NCBI GenBank assembly: GCA_021772615.1
Contig: JAJFLQ010000174.1
Location: forward strand, 1 to 64,000
Direction: 5' to 3'
Length of the DNA: 64,000 nt
DNA from: Verrucomicrobiota bacterium
GTDB taxonomy: Bacteria > Verrucomicrobiota > Lentisphaeria > JABSQK01 > JAJFLO01
Shown here: positions 1 to 8,886 of the stretch, piece after piece
Numbering within the stretch: the first letter of the stretch is position 1
Layout of the letters: the number at the start of each line of letters is the position of its first letter
Position numbers and translations under genes: made by a program
Notes under the pieces: generated by a model
The model's input: only the letters and a program-made list of their open reading frames with translations
What the model was told of the DNA's origin: nothing
Database searches by the model: none

Positions 1-29
1 TTGCTCGATTTTGAAATGCATTGTAATCA

Positions 30-90
30 CCTGTTGGGTTAGAGGATTTATGTTGCTTGATGGTAATATAAAATACTCTATCCCAACAGG
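30..90. promoter_or_regulatory. Long inverted repeat upstream of the arsenite exporter
   Basis: Arms at 30-44 and 76-90 are 15 bp long and match at 14 of 15 positions (CCTGTTGGG core against CCCAACAGG), with 31 bases between. It lies about 80 bp before the probable acr3 start. It could be a regulator binding site, an RNA hairpin in the leader, or the end of an upstream unit. No T-run follows, so an intrinsic terminator is unlikely. Confidence 0.5.
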
Positions 91-173
91 TTAATCAATA
101 TCGCCAATGCTTTTTGCGCCGTTTTTTCACGCTTTCAGGGAATAATCAAGCAGGTTCAGCTGACGAACGCAAA

Positions 174-1322
174 ATGACGAATATCTTCGAACGTTACCTG
201 ACCATTTGGGTTGGACTCTGTATCGTCGGGGGGATCATACTCGGCAAAATCGCTCCGGGGCTGGCCAAGACCTTGGACAGCATGGCGATTCACGTGAATG
301 GCGCCCCCGTTGTATCCATTCCAATAGCTGCGTGTTTATTCCTTATGATGTATCCTATCATGGTTAAGATTGATTTTGCATCGGTTATCAAGGCGGGCAA
401 AAGCGGTAAACCAGTATTTCTCACTTTGTTTATGAACTGGGCGGTCAAGCCTTTCACAATGTACGCCATCGCCATGCTGTTCCTGGGCATCTTGTTTAAG
501 GGACTCATAGGCGTGGATGCGACAGATCTCGTTAAGATGCCATTTGGCCTTGATCTTCCCGTGGGGACAAAGCATGGGGCCGGCACTGTCGTTTTTCATG
601 AAGGCGTGAAAATGCTTCAGGTTCCGTTGTGGCGCAGCTATCTTGCCGGCTGCATCCTTCTCGGGATTGCTCCCTGCACGGCAATGGTATTGGTATGGGG
701 CTATCTCGCCAGGGGGAATGACAGCCTGACTCTCGTCATGGTTGCCATTAATTCTCTAACGATGTTATTGCTATACGGCGTACTGGGAGGCTTTCTGCTC
801 GGCGTCGGAAAACTTCCTGTTCCGTGGCAGGCATTGCTCCTTTCAATTGCAATTTATGTGGCATTGCCGTTAGTAGCCGGTTATTTCTCCCGTAAATGGA
901 TTATTGCGTCGAAAGGAGAGCAATGGTTCAAGCAAAAATTTCTTCATGTGCTGACTCCAATCACCATAATTGCACTCCTGACGACGCTCGTCTTGCTTTT
1001 CAGTTTCAAGGGTGACGTGATATTGAGACGTCCTCTGACGATCCTCTGGATTGCAATACCGCTTTTTATCCAAACCATACTGATATTCGGCCTTGGCTAC
1101 GCGGGTGCGAGAATATTAAAGCTCAAGTATCAAGACGCCGCTCCAGCCGCCATGATCGGAGCGTCAAATCACTTTGAGGTCGCAATAGCGACGTCCACCA
1201 TGTTGTTTGGTTTATCTTCCGGCGCGGCACTGGCCACGGTTGTTGGCGTCCTTATTGAAGTGCCGGTAATGCTGATTCTCGTCAAGGTATGTCTGCGAAC
1301 ACAGCACTGGTTCCGTGGCTGA
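174..1322 (+). CDS. acr3: ACR3-family arsenite efflux permease
   Basis: Inner-membrane exporter of arsenite (and possibly antimonite), driven by the membrane potential. About ten hydrophobic segments are visible. The family's key cysteine lies in GIAPCTAM (about residue 168) followed by a VWGYLARG helix. The later GASNHFEVAIA segment is also typical of ACR3. There is an extra loop of roughly 30 residues (about 112-148) before the Cys helix. I chose the ATG at 174 (MTNIFERYL) over the upstream in-frame ATG at 114 because ACR3 proteins begin close to this point; no strong Shine-Dalgarno decides it. It converges on the RND pump gene with a gap of only 5 bp. The ArsR-type regulator of the neighbouring operon may or may not control it. 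Confidence 0.9.
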   Translation: MTNIFERYLTIWVGLCIVGGIILGKIAPGLAKTLDSMAIHVNGAPVVSIPIAACLFLMMYPIMVKIDFASVIKAGKSGKPVFLTLFMNWAVKPFTMYAIAMLFLGILFKGLIGVDATDLVKMPFGLDLPVGTKHGAGTVVFHEGVKMLQVPLWRSYLAGCILLGIAPCTAMVLVWGYLARGNDSLTLVMVAINSLTMLLLYGVLGGFLLGVGKLPVPWQALLLSIAIYVALPLVAGYFSRKWIIASKGEQWFKQKFLHVLTPITIIALLTTLVLLFSFKGDVILRRPLTILWIAIPLFIQTILIFGLGYAGARILKLKYQDAAPAAMIGASNHFEVAIATSTMLFGLSSGAALATVVGVLIEVPVMLILVKVCLRTQHWFRG

Positions 1323-1327
1323 AACCG

Positions 1328-4300
1328 CTAATCCCTTGCGGCTGCTTGCGGTGGCGGCGTGGCCTCTTGCCCGGCTTGTTGCGATTTGACCACCGCCGAT
1401 GTCTTTCTTCCGAAGAGCGAACACAGCGCCGGCAACACCAGCAGGGTCAGCAGGTTATCGGTGATGACACCCCCGATTACAACGGTCGCGAGCGGGCGCT
1501 GCACCTCCGCACCGACGCCGGTATTGAAGGCCATGGGTACAAAGCCGAGACCGGCGACCAATGCGGTCATGAGGACGGGGCGTAAACGCATGAGCGCGCC
1601 TGTCTCAATGGCGTGGTTCTGCGACATGCCGTTGTCCTGCAGCTGGTTGATTGTGGATATCATCACCAGGCCATTGAGCATGGCCACACCGGAAACGGCC
1701 ACGAAACCAACACCGGCGGAGATCGTGAAGGGCATGTCACGCAGCCAGAGCGCCAGAACGCCGCCTATAGCCGCAAAGGGCGCCCCGGTAAAAATAATCA
1801 GGGATTCGCGCACCGTCCCGGTGGAGCAGTAAAGCAAGAAGAGGATGAGCGCCAGGGCCAGAGGAACGACGATCAGCAATCGACTCCGGGAACGTTCGAT
1901 GTTTTCGAATTGACCGCCGTACGCGAGGTAGTAGCCGGCGGGCAATACCACGTCGGCGGCAAGCCGCCGCTGCACCTCCTGCACAAAGCCGCCGACGTCG
2001 CGGCCGCTGACGTTGCATTGAATGACGATACGCCTGCGCTGCCATTCACGCGTTATGGTGGAGGGCCCTTCGACATGATGAATGTCGGCCAATTGGTCGA
2101 GCGGTATGCGTTTGCCGCTCTCCGTGGGCACCAGAATGCCGCCGATAGCGGCGGCATTCCGGCGATACGGTTCGGCGAGTCGGACGGCCAGGTCGAAACG
2201 ACGTTGGCCTTCCCGGACCTCCCCCACTTTGCGCGTACCGATGGCTTCGACAATGTCGAGCACGTGACGAGCCGATACGCCGTGACGAGCGATCGCGTCC
2301 TGATCCACGGTTATCTCCATGGATGGCAGACCGGTGATCTGTTCGGTATACATATCCGTAGCACCGGGAATCATCTCCAGCACAGCCTGGACTTGTACCG
2401 CTATTTCCCGCAAGACATCCAAATCATCGCCGAAAAGCTTGATGCCGAGATCCGAGCGTATGCCGGCAACCATCTCGTTGACGCGCATTTCAATCGGTTG
2501 CGTGAAGATCATGCGCATCCCCGGAAGGCCTTCGAGCTGCCGGCGCATGACCTCCGTGAGTTCGGTCTGGCTGTCCGCGCGTGTCCACTGGTCGCGCGAG
2601 GTGAGGGTGATGAAAACGTCCGACAATTCAATACCCATGGGATCGGTTGCGACCGCGGCCGTGCCGGTACGTACCCAGACGTCGTGGACTTCGTCGGGAA
2701 ACGTATCGAGGATAAAGCGCTCCAATTGCCAACCGTAGCGTGTGGATTCTTCCAGTGAAACGCCGGCCAACCGAACGGTGTTTATGACGATGCCCATTTC
2801 AGAGAGTCTCGGGACGAAAGCCGAACCAAGCTGCCGGCTCAATACGAACCCACCGACCAACAACGCAATCGCGCCGCCAACACACACAGACCGCCAGCGA
2901 AGCGCCAGTCGCACCACCGGCCGGTAGCACGTCGCCGCAACGCGCGTCAGCCAGGACTCGCGTATTCGCGTATCCTTGCGCAACAGGAGACTGGTCAGTA
3001 CCGGCATCAGCGTCAATGACAGAATCAGTGAACCGAGCAGTGCAAAAATGACCGTCAATGCCATCGGCCGGAACAATTTACCTTCGATACCTTCCAGGGT
3101 CAGAATCGGCAGGTAGACGATCATGATGATCAACTCACCGAACATTGTAGCGCGACGCACCTCGATTGAGGCGTCGCGCACAATGTCCAGGATCGGTCGT
3201 TGGTCGTTCCGGTCACGGAGCCGCCGTACACTGTTCTCAACCATGATGACGGAACTGTCGACAATCAAACCGAAATCGATAGCGCCCAGACTCATCAAGC
3301 TGCCTGCGATGCCGTAACGGAGCATGCCGTTAAAGGCGAACAGCATCGAAAGCGGGATCGCCAGCGCAACAATCAGACCGGCGCGCAGGTTGCCGAGGAA
3401 CGTAAAGAGTACGGCTACCACCAGGATCGCGCCCTCGAACAGATTCTCCTTGACCGTATCGATGACCTGATTCACCAGCGTCGTGCGTTGATAAACCACA
3501 TTGATCTCTACCTCTTCCGGCAACGTCGGGCGAATCTCTTCCAGGCGTGTGCGCAAGCGTTGTGTGACCTCGTCGCTGTTCTCCCCCATGAGCATAAAGC
3601 CCAGCCCGAGGACGACCTCGCCCCGGGCGTTGGCGGTAGCTGAGCCCCGACGAATCTCGTGTCCGATCGTGACGTCCGCCACGTCCCGCACCAGCACGGG
3701 AACGCCGTCGTGAGCGACAATGACAATGCTGCCGATTTCCTGCGTCGTGGTGGTCAGACTGACGCCGCGAACGAGGTGCATCTCGCCGGCCTGTACGATA
3801 TTCCCGCCGCCCACGGTGAGGTTGTTGCGTTCCAGGGCCGCGACGAGGTCGTCCAAAGTCAGGTTGTACTTGAGCAGGGAAGCGATGTCCACCAGCACAT
3901 GGTATTGCCGGGTCTGGCCGCCCCAGGTGTTTATCTCCGCCACGCCCGGCACCGAACTCAGCCGCGGCTTGATCACCCAGTCATGGAGCGTGGTGAGTTC
4001 CTCGAGACTCATCGTCTCGCTGCTCAGGACATAATGAAAGATCTCGCCGAGACCGGTCGCGACCGGACCCATTTCCGGTGCGCCGATGCCGGAGGGCAGT
4101 GCCACCGTCTGCAGACGCTCCATGATCAACTGGCGGGCAAAGTAGATGTCGGTCCCGTCCTCGAATACGACAGTCACCTGGGAAAGTCCGAACTTCGAGA
4201 TCGAGCGCACTTCTTCGAGGCCCGGCAGTCCGCTGATTGCCTGTTCGACCGGAAACGTAATCTGCTGTTCGATCTCCAACGGCGACAATGCCGGTGCGGT

Positions 4301-4453
4301 GGTGTTGATCTGCACCTGTACCGGCGTTGTATCGGGAAATGCATCAATCGGCAGGTTTCGTGCCGAATAGATGCCGCTCGACGCCAGGATCAGCGCAAGC
4401 ACAATGACCACCAACCGGTTGTCCAGCGACCAGGCAATAACATTGTTGATCAT
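1328..4453 (-). CDS. Heavy-metal efflux RND pump (CusA/CzcA family)
   Basis: Inner-membrane proton-driven pump of the HME-RND class, exporting a metal cation through a tripartite complex. The product is 1041 aa, the usual size. The N-terminal TM (VVIVLALILASSG) is followed by the family opening LPIDAFPDTTPVQVQI. TM4 carries the signature DFGLIVDSSVIMVEN. Two large periplasmic loops and a second half with LRPVLMTALVAGLGFVPMA follow. The start at 4453 has AGGAAG 7 bp upstream; an in-frame extension to 4516 is unlikely to be translated. It is the last gene of an operon reading regulator, outer-membrane channel, Cys/His protein, adaptor, pump. Copper/silver against zinc/cadmium/cobalt cannot be decided by eye. 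Confidence 0.92.
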   Translation of the reverse strand: MINNVIAWSLDNRLVVIVLALILASSGIYSARNLPIDAFPDTTPVQVQINTTAPALSPLEIEQQITFPVEQAISGLPGLEEVRSISKFGLSQVTVVFEDGTDIYFARQLIMERLQTVALPSGIGAPEMGPVATGLGEIFHYVLSSETMSLEELTTLHDWVIKPRLSSVPGVAEINTWGGQTRQYHVLVDIASLLKYNLTLDDLVAALERNNLTVGGGNIVQAGEMHLVRGVSLTTTTQEIGSIVIVAHDGVPVLVRDVADVTIGHEIRRGSATANARGEVVLGLGFMLMGENSDEVTQRLRTRLEEIRPTLPEEVEINVVYQRTTLVNQVIDTVKENLFEGAILVVAVLFTFLGNLRAGLIVALAIPLSMLFAFNGMLRYGIAGSLMSLGAIDFGLIVDSSVIMVENSVRRLRDRNDQRPILDIVRDASIEVRRATMFGELIIMIVYLPILTLEGIEGKLFRPMALTVIFALLGSLILSLTLMPVLTSLLLRKDTRIRESWLTRVAATCYRPVVRLALRWRSVCVGGAIALLVGGFVLSRQLGSAFVPRLSEMGIVINTVRLAGVSLEESTRYGWQLERFILDTFPDEVHDVWVRTGTAAVATDPMGIELSDVFITLTSRDQWTRADSQTELTEVMRRQLEGLPGMRMIFTQPIEMRVNEMVAGIRSDLGIKLFGDDLDVLREIAVQVQAVLEMIPGATDMYTEQITGLPSMEITVDQDAIARHGVSARHVLDIVEAIGTRKVGEVREGQRRFDLAVRLAEPYRRNAAAIGGILVPTESGKRIPLDQLADIHHVEGPSTITREWQRRRIVIQCNVSGRDVGGFVQEVQRRLAADVVLPAGYYLAYGGQFENIERSRSRLLIVVPLALALILFLLYCSTGTVRESLIIFTGAPFAAIGGVLALWLRDMPFTISAGVGFVAVSGVAMLNGLVMISTINQLQDNGMSQNHAIETGALMRLRPVLMTALVAGLGFVPMAFNTGVGAEVQRPLATVVIGGVITDNLLTLLVLPALCSLFGRKTSAVVKSQQAGQEATPPPQAAARD

Positions 4454-4528
4454 AGATTGCTTCCTGTGCGGCAACGCGTTTGTGCCAGATTGAAAGGAAC
4501 AATTCCTTCTGTCCAATTCCTTTCAACC

Positions 4529-6376
4529 TTAGTTTCTGCCGGGCTCTACTTCGCAACAGCCGGCGCCGATGTTGCCTTTCATGATCTCCGTTTTCATCAG
4601 GAAACTACCGGTGGTGACAACGTCCTCGCCAACGCGCAAGCCGCTGTCAACAAAGTAGAAACGTTCGGTCTCGTAGCTGAGCTTTACCTTACGCGGTTCA
4701 TACAGCGACTCGGAGTGACGAACAAAGACGAGATTGCAACACCCGTCCCACTGCAACGACTCCCGCGGCACGACCAGTGAATTGGCCCGGTCACGAACGG
4801 TGACCTCGGCGTGGCCATACATACCGGCGCGCAGTGAGCCGTCGGGATTGTCCACCGTGACCCGGACATTCAGTGTCCGGGTCTGGTGGTCGACTTGCGT
4901 GCTGATCCAGGTCACGGCGCCGGCAAACCGTCGGCCGCGAAGTCCGGCAAGCTCGAGGATAGCCGTCTGGCCCATGCGAATCCGGGACAGATCCGATTCC
5001 TTGACATGAAGAATGGCCCACATACGTGAGATGTCTGCAACGGCAAACAGCACATCGGCGACGGTCATCACTTCGCCCAGCGTGCAGGTTCGTTCTATGA
5101 CAACGCCTGCGAACGGCGCCGTAACCGCCAACAATCCGGAGGTATCCTCTTCGTTGATAACCTTTTGAATGGCCGCTGCGCTGAGACCGAGCGCGCGAAG
5201 CTGGTCGCGGGCCGCACGATACTGCGCGGCAAGCATTGATACGGACCGCTGCGCCTGAAGAAGCGGTTCCTCCGATGTGCTTCCCTGACCCTCCAGCATT
5301 GTAATCTGTTCCGGAGTCAAATCGTTCAAGGTTGCTGAATCGATGCCGAAAAGCCTTAACGTGCGCTCGTTCTCGGAGACTGCGTTTTCGGCCCGCACCA
5401 CTGCGCTCCGTGCATCCATCAGCTCGCGCTGCGACGTCGCCCCCCCCTTCATCAGCGATTCTTCGCGCTTGACATTCTCCTGCGCCAATATCATCAACGA
5501 CAGGCTTTCGAGGTAACGATTGGCGGTCAGGCGCACTTCCAAATCATTCATCCTCCGATGCCAGGCTTCAAGCTGTTTTACCAGATTCTCAGCGGCATGC
5601 AACTCCCGGTCCAGCCTCAAATATTCAGCCTTTCGCTGACTCAATTCCGCTGCATCGAGTACGGCCAGCACCTGCCCCGTTTCCACCTGACGGCCCAAAT
5701 CCGCCTTGACCTCGTGAACGATCCCGCCGCTCCGCGGCTTCAGCCGGGCATAGCGACTGGAATCGTAGTGCAACTCTAGCGGTGCTGAAACGTGTTGACT
5801 GACGAGCTTTTCGGTCACTTTCTCAACTTCTATGCCGGCAACCCCGGCGATCTCGGGAGTGGCGAACTGCACGCGCAACTGCGCTGTACTGCAGGTCACA
5901 TTCGGGCTGCGCAGGTACCGGGGTGTTTGATCGTCCGAAAGCTGCGACTCGGCCCTGGAAGGCACGGGTTCTGCCGCTTCCTTTTGGGTCTCTGCGGCCT
6001 GCGCATCCCTCGGTGCAAATTTGGCCAATGTGCCGGGATTGCACAACTCGCACTGAGATTCAGGGCGCTCGTGCGCGCCGCACCAGTCGCCGACCGCCTT
6101 GAACGCCGTAACGAGCGCCGGCCAACACGGCACACACAGTGCTTCGGGCACACCGTGCCCGTGACAGAAGCCCATGCTGTCAATCAACGAGTCGTCGCAG
6201 AACGGGCACGTCATATCAGGCATGCCGTGAGGGCACCCTGTCGATTCGGCGGGCTTCGCGGCCGTGTCTGATGCGGAACCGTTGATCCAGCCTAAGCGAT
6301 CTGCCCCCACTATGGCGCCGAAGCCGAGTGCCAGTAACAGGATTGCAAGACTGATTTTTATGGGTGCGAGCTTCAT
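4529..6376 (-). CDS. RND periplasmic adaptor with N-terminal Cys/His modules (CusB-like)
   Basis: Membrane-fusion subunit bridging the RND pump and outer-membrane channel; 615 aa, longer than usual because of its N-terminus. Residues 1-30 form a membrane anchor. Residues 48-60, 71-84 and 99-112 are three metal-site-like modules, two of them exactly C-X2-H-X6-C-X2-C and the first C-X-H-X6-C-X2-C. After them comes the normal fold: barrel-sandwich halves (RSGGIVHEVKADLG and VTAPFAGVVIERT), a long helical hairpin between, and a C-terminal membrane-proximal domain ending in a Cys pair (GAGCCEVEPG). Its ATG overlaps the stop of the preceding gene by 4 bp, so the two are translationally coupled. The modules may catch or hand over metal, which is an inference. 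Confidence 0.88.
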   Translation of the reverse strand: MKLAPIKISLAILLLALGFGAIVGADRLGWINGSASDTAAKPAESTGCPHGMPDMTCPFCDDSLIDSMGFCHGHGVPEALCVPCWPALVTAFKAVGDWCGAHERPESQCELCNPGTLAKFAPRDAQAAETQKEAAEPVPSRAESQLSDDQTPRYLRSPNVTCSTAQLRVQFATPEIAGVAGIEVEKVTEKLVSQHVSAPLELHYDSSRYARLKPRSGGIVHEVKADLGRQVETGQVLAVLDAAELSQRKAEYLRLDRELHAAENLVKQLEAWHRRMNDLEVRLTANRYLESLSLMILAQENVKREESLMKGGATSQRELMDARSAVVRAENAVSENERTLRLFGIDSATLNDLTPEQITMLEGQGSTSEEPLLQAQRSVSMLAAQYRAARDQLRALGLSAAAIQKVINEEDTSGLLAVTAPFAGVVIERTCTLGEVMTVADVLFAVADISRMWAILHVKESDLSRIRMGQTAILELAGLRGRRFAGAVTWISTQVDHQTRTLNVRVTVDNPDGSLRAGMYGHAEVTVRDRANSLVVPRESLQWDGCCNLVFVRHSESLYEPRKVKLSYETERFYFVDSGLRVGEDVVTTGSFLMKTEIMKGNIGAGCCEVEPGRN

Positions 6377-6834
6377 CGATTGCCGCGTTCGCCGGGCGGG
6401 AGATTGCCCGCCAGACATTGGGCGCATTGTGACTCTGGGACGTTGTGACCGGCACACCAGTCGTTCTCGGCCTTAAACCCGGCAACCAATGCTGGATTGC
6501 AAACCGTGCACAGCGCTTCGGCTACGTCGTGCGCATCACAGAAGCCTCTCGATTCTATCAGCGAAGGCATGCACCAGGGGCAGTCCGTCTCCGCGATCTG
6601 GTGCCCGGCACACCATTCTCCGGCAGGTTCGTGACCGGGCACGTGGCCGTGACCATCGGCCGCATGATGGCCATGACCATCGGGGGCATCATGGTCGTGA
6701 CCATCGCTTGTGTCGTGAACAGAAATGGTGGGCGTCGGCAATGGCGATGTAGTCTTGCCAAACTTGAGGTAGGCAAAGCCGGCCCCAGCCCCGATAGCGA
6801 TCATTATGCCGGCAATTACGATGGTGTTCTTCAT
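6373..6834 (-). CDS. Small exported His/Cys-rich protein, putative metal-binding accessory
   Basis: 153 aa. Residues 1-25 are an N-terminal membrane anchor or signal. Residues 40-68 are very rich in His and Asp (DGHDHD, DGHGHH, DGHGH). Then come three C-X2-H-X6-C-X2-C modules at 75-88, 99-112 and 127-140, each of the form (W/F)CxxHxVxExxCxxC. The same modules occur in the adaptor encoded next, with identical spacing between the second and third. The start at 6834 has a strong GGAGAGGAG upstream and overlaps the stop of the TolC-like gene by 4 bp. It is probably periplasmic and binds metal for the pump. I know no named family for it. Confidence 0.8.
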   Translation of the reverse strand: MKNTIVIAGIMIAIGAGAGFAYLKFGKTTSPLPTPTISVHDTSDGHDHDAPDGHGHHAADGHGHVPGHEPAGEWCAGHQIAETDCPWCMPSLIESRGFCDAHDVAEALCTVCNPALVAGFKAENDWCAGHNVPESQCAQCLAGNLPPGERGNR

Positions 6835-8174
6835 GGTGTCTCCTCTCCGAGGTGTGGTGTTTGTGCGTGTATGACCGGAAAATTGGTGAGATTTTGGATC
6901 TCGCCCCATGCCAGATTGCATTCGTACAGGGTAATCAACCGGTTCTGCTTGATCTGCGCCTGCGTACGTTGGGCGTCAAGAAGATCGAGTAATGAGGTTT
7001 TTCCCGCGCGATAACGTTGCGTCGCCTGGGCAAAGGACGCGTTACCCACGGGAATAACATGTTCGTCATAGCGACGCAGCGCCTGATGACGGTTTTTGAG
7101 CTGTGCCAACGAAGCGTGCAGCGCCGCGACAAGCTCGCGCTCCAGCGCAGCGACCAGCGATCGATTCGCCGTTATCCGACCGCGAGCTGCCTCGATATAT
7201 CCCTGTCGCCGATCAAATATAGGTAATGGCACCGATATACCAAACTCCACCAGGTCTTCGTCCTCTGCATGGTTCCGACCGTAGGCAACATCTACATCCA
7301 GATCGGGTACACGCCTGGCCTGCTCAAGCGCTTCCATCGCCTCGGCCACCGAAACCTCCAGCCGCTGTTGTAATAGCCGCGGGTGGTGCTCAAGCAGCAG
7401 GGACCGCAGATTGGCCGCATCCGGCGGTGAGCCCGGTTCGACTAACGCCGGCCGCAGACGGTCATGTGGAAAACCGTTTACGCCAAGGAGCGTTTCCAGA
7501 CGCCCTCGCACAGCGGCTTGACGCCGCAACACGTTTTCCCGCTCAAGACCCAACAGCTCGCGTTCGACCTGAATGCGCGTCGTTTCCGCGGCCGCGGAAG
7601 CACCTGCGGCGGCCCGCTCCTCGGAATGTCGACGTGCCGTCTCGAAGTCCTCGAACGTTGCCGACAACTGTTGTTCGCGTGCAGTCAGGAATGCCAATTC
7701 AACATAGACCCTGCGTATGCCGGACTGAAGATCATGAAGCACGACCCGGGCCGATTCGGTACTTGCCGCAGTCTCGGCTTGTCCCAGCTGCCTGGCCGCA
7801 TGTAATCTATCCCCGATAACGACAGATTGGGCCAGGAAAAGACGATTGACGCCTTCATTTACTCGCAGACCGGAAGCTGGAATATCCTCTGATTCCAGTC
7901 CAATCCTCGGGTTCGGATACAGCAAACGCTGGCGGTCGTCGCCAATGGTGGCCAGTAACTGACCATAGGTCGCATGTACACGCGGATTTTCCGCGGCAGC
8001 TATCAGCAGGTCTGCCAGCGTCAATTCCGCCCTCCCCACTGGTGACGATGTTGCGGTCGCGGGCACTGTCGCAAAGACCGCGTCATCGGCGAGAACCGTC
8101 ACTGGGCCGATACAGATGCGGGCACAGCCGAGATACAACAAAAGCAGAGTCGTTATGGCAATCAAGCGTAGCAT
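6831..8174 (-). CDS. TolC/CusC-family outer-membrane efflux channel
   Basis: Outer-membrane channel of the tripartite metal pump, 447 aa. The N-terminus is a hydrophobic signal (MLRLIAITTLLLLYLGCA) with a possible lipobox Cys. The opening LTLADLLIAAAENPRV and the repeated TolC pattern (NPRIGLESED, later LLEHHPRLLQQRLEV) show the duplicated channel fold. Long amphipathic helices, rich in Glu, Arg and Ala, fill the rest. It follows the regulator gene by about 12 bp and overlaps the next gene by 4 bp, so it is the first structural gene of the operon. Confidence 0.88.
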   Translation of the reverse strand: MLRLIAITTLLLLYLGCARICIGPVTVLADDAVFATVPATATSSPVGRAELTLADLLIAAAENPRVHATYGQLLATIGDDRQRLLYPNPRIGLESEDIPASGLRVNEGVNRLFLAQSVVIGDRLHAARQLGQAETAASTESARVVLHDLQSGIRRVYVELAFLTAREQQLSATFEDFETARRHSEERAAAGASAAAETTRIQVERELLGLERENVLRRQAAVRGRLETLLGVNGFPHDRLRPALVEPGSPPDAANLRSLLLEHHPRLLQQRLEVSVAEAMEALEQARRVPDLDVDVAYGRNHAEDEDLVEFGISVPLPIFDRRQGYIEAARGRITANRSLVAALERELVAALHASLAQLKNRHQALRRYDEHVIPVGNASFAQATQRYRAGKTSLLDLLDAQRTQAQIKQNRLITLYECNLAWGEIQNLTNFPVIHAQTPHLGEETP

Positions 8175-8186
8175 CTGGTCTCTTGT

Positions 8187-8558
8187 CTACTCTCCTGCGT
8201 ATACCTTGGATTGCAGCGCCAGTTCATCCCATAGATCACTGTGAGACAGGGAGCAAATCACGAGCTTGCCTTCCTGGCGCGCCGCCACAAGACCGGATTG
8301 ACGCAGTGTCTTAAGATGCTGCGAAACGGTCGATACCGGCTGGGCCAAGATATTGGCCAGGTCGCAGACGCAGCAATCCTCCATCGCGAGGACGCGCACG
8401 ATGGTGAGCCGGACGGGATGGCCAAGTGCCTTGTGCCATTCCGCCAGCCGCTGCAGACGCGTCTCCGGTGTCAGCCTCCGTCTTAGGTCGTGAATTTTCT
8501 CATCGTTAAAACATACTGTCCTGCAGCAGGCAGGTACATTTTTATCATGTGAAAGCAT
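8187..8558 (-). CDS. ArsR/SmtB-family metal-sensing repressor (CadC-like)
   Basis: 123-aa winged-helix repressor that should leave DNA when it binds metal. The DNA-binding helix reads STVSQHLKTLRQSGLV. Metal ligands typical of the alpha3/alpha3N class are visible: CCVCDL (Cys62, 63, 65) on helix 3 and an N-terminal Cys cluster (Cys11, 12, 16). This pairing recalls CadC (Cd/Pb/Zn) more than the simplest arsenic sensors, which lack the N-terminal cysteines. ATG at 8558 is preceded by GGAG at good spacing; a TTG four codons upstream is less likely. A perfect palindrome just upstream suggests autoregulation of the whole efflux operon. Confidence 0.88.
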   Translation of the reverse strand: MLSHDKNVPACCRTVCFNDEKIHDLRRRLTPETRLQRLAEWHKALGHPVRLTIVRVLAMEDCCVCDLANILAQPVSTVSQHLKTLRQSGLVAARQEGKLVICSLSHSDLWDELALQSKVYAGE

Positions 8559-8580
8559 CCACTTCTCCAATCAATTCGTA

Positions 8581-8624
8581 ATTTCCGGAAATGATAAAAT
8601 ATATGCGGTAGCTGAGCAGATCAA
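8581..8624 (-). promoter_or_regulatory. Putative promoter and operator of the metal-efflux operon
   Basis: Reading the minus strand, TTGATC (8624-8619) and TATTTT (8601-8596) are separated by 17 bp and resemble -35 and -10 boxes. The perfect 12-bp palindrome ATTTCCGGAAAT (8581-8592) sits directly downstream, 23 bp before the regulator's ATG. A repressor bound there would block transcription, as expected of an autoregulated ArsR-type system. The -10 match is imperfect. Confidence 0.45.
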
Positions 8625-8739
8625 GCGAATCCGCCGCACTTATGGTCGATTGTCTCGCGGGCAAAGAACCGACGTAAGCCCATAGCTCAGTAATCCTGTT
8701 CATTGGAACGCCCTGTTTCTTCCGTACTGTGGGGATCGA

Positions 8740-8814
8740 TACGGGCGATCACTTTACAGATAGCGGCCGACTCGAGTTCGGTTCGTGAAAGAGACTGTAA
8801 AGTGGTCGCCCGTA
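8740..8814. repeat. 20-bp inverted repeat with 35-bp spacer
   Basis: TACGGGCGATCACTTTACAG at 8740-8759 is matched by its reverse complement at 8795-8814 with one mismatch in 20. Five T follow the right arm within 10 bases on the plus strand. It lies in the roughly 330-bp gene-free stretch between the regulator and the methyltransferase gene, both on the minus strand. It could be the remnant of a small mobile element or a strong RNA hairpin. Nothing else is recognisable in the gap. Confidence 0.6.
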
Positions 8815-8886
8815 CCGTCGATTTTTAGTATGGGAGCGGCCGCTGCGGGAAAGATGGTACGTTAGTTTCAAATCGTAACGCACTAC

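Noticed and set aside
1613..2758. Long plus-strand open frame (381 codons) opposite the first RND pump gene
   Set aside because: It lies entirely within a convincing RND gene on the other strand. Its translation has no motif or family pattern, as expected of an antisense shadow in GC-rich DNA.
3659..4780. Second long plus-strand frame (373 codons) antisense to the pump and adaptor genes
   Set aside because: It spans the junction of two real genes and reads as an antisense shadow with no recognisable domain or ribosome site.
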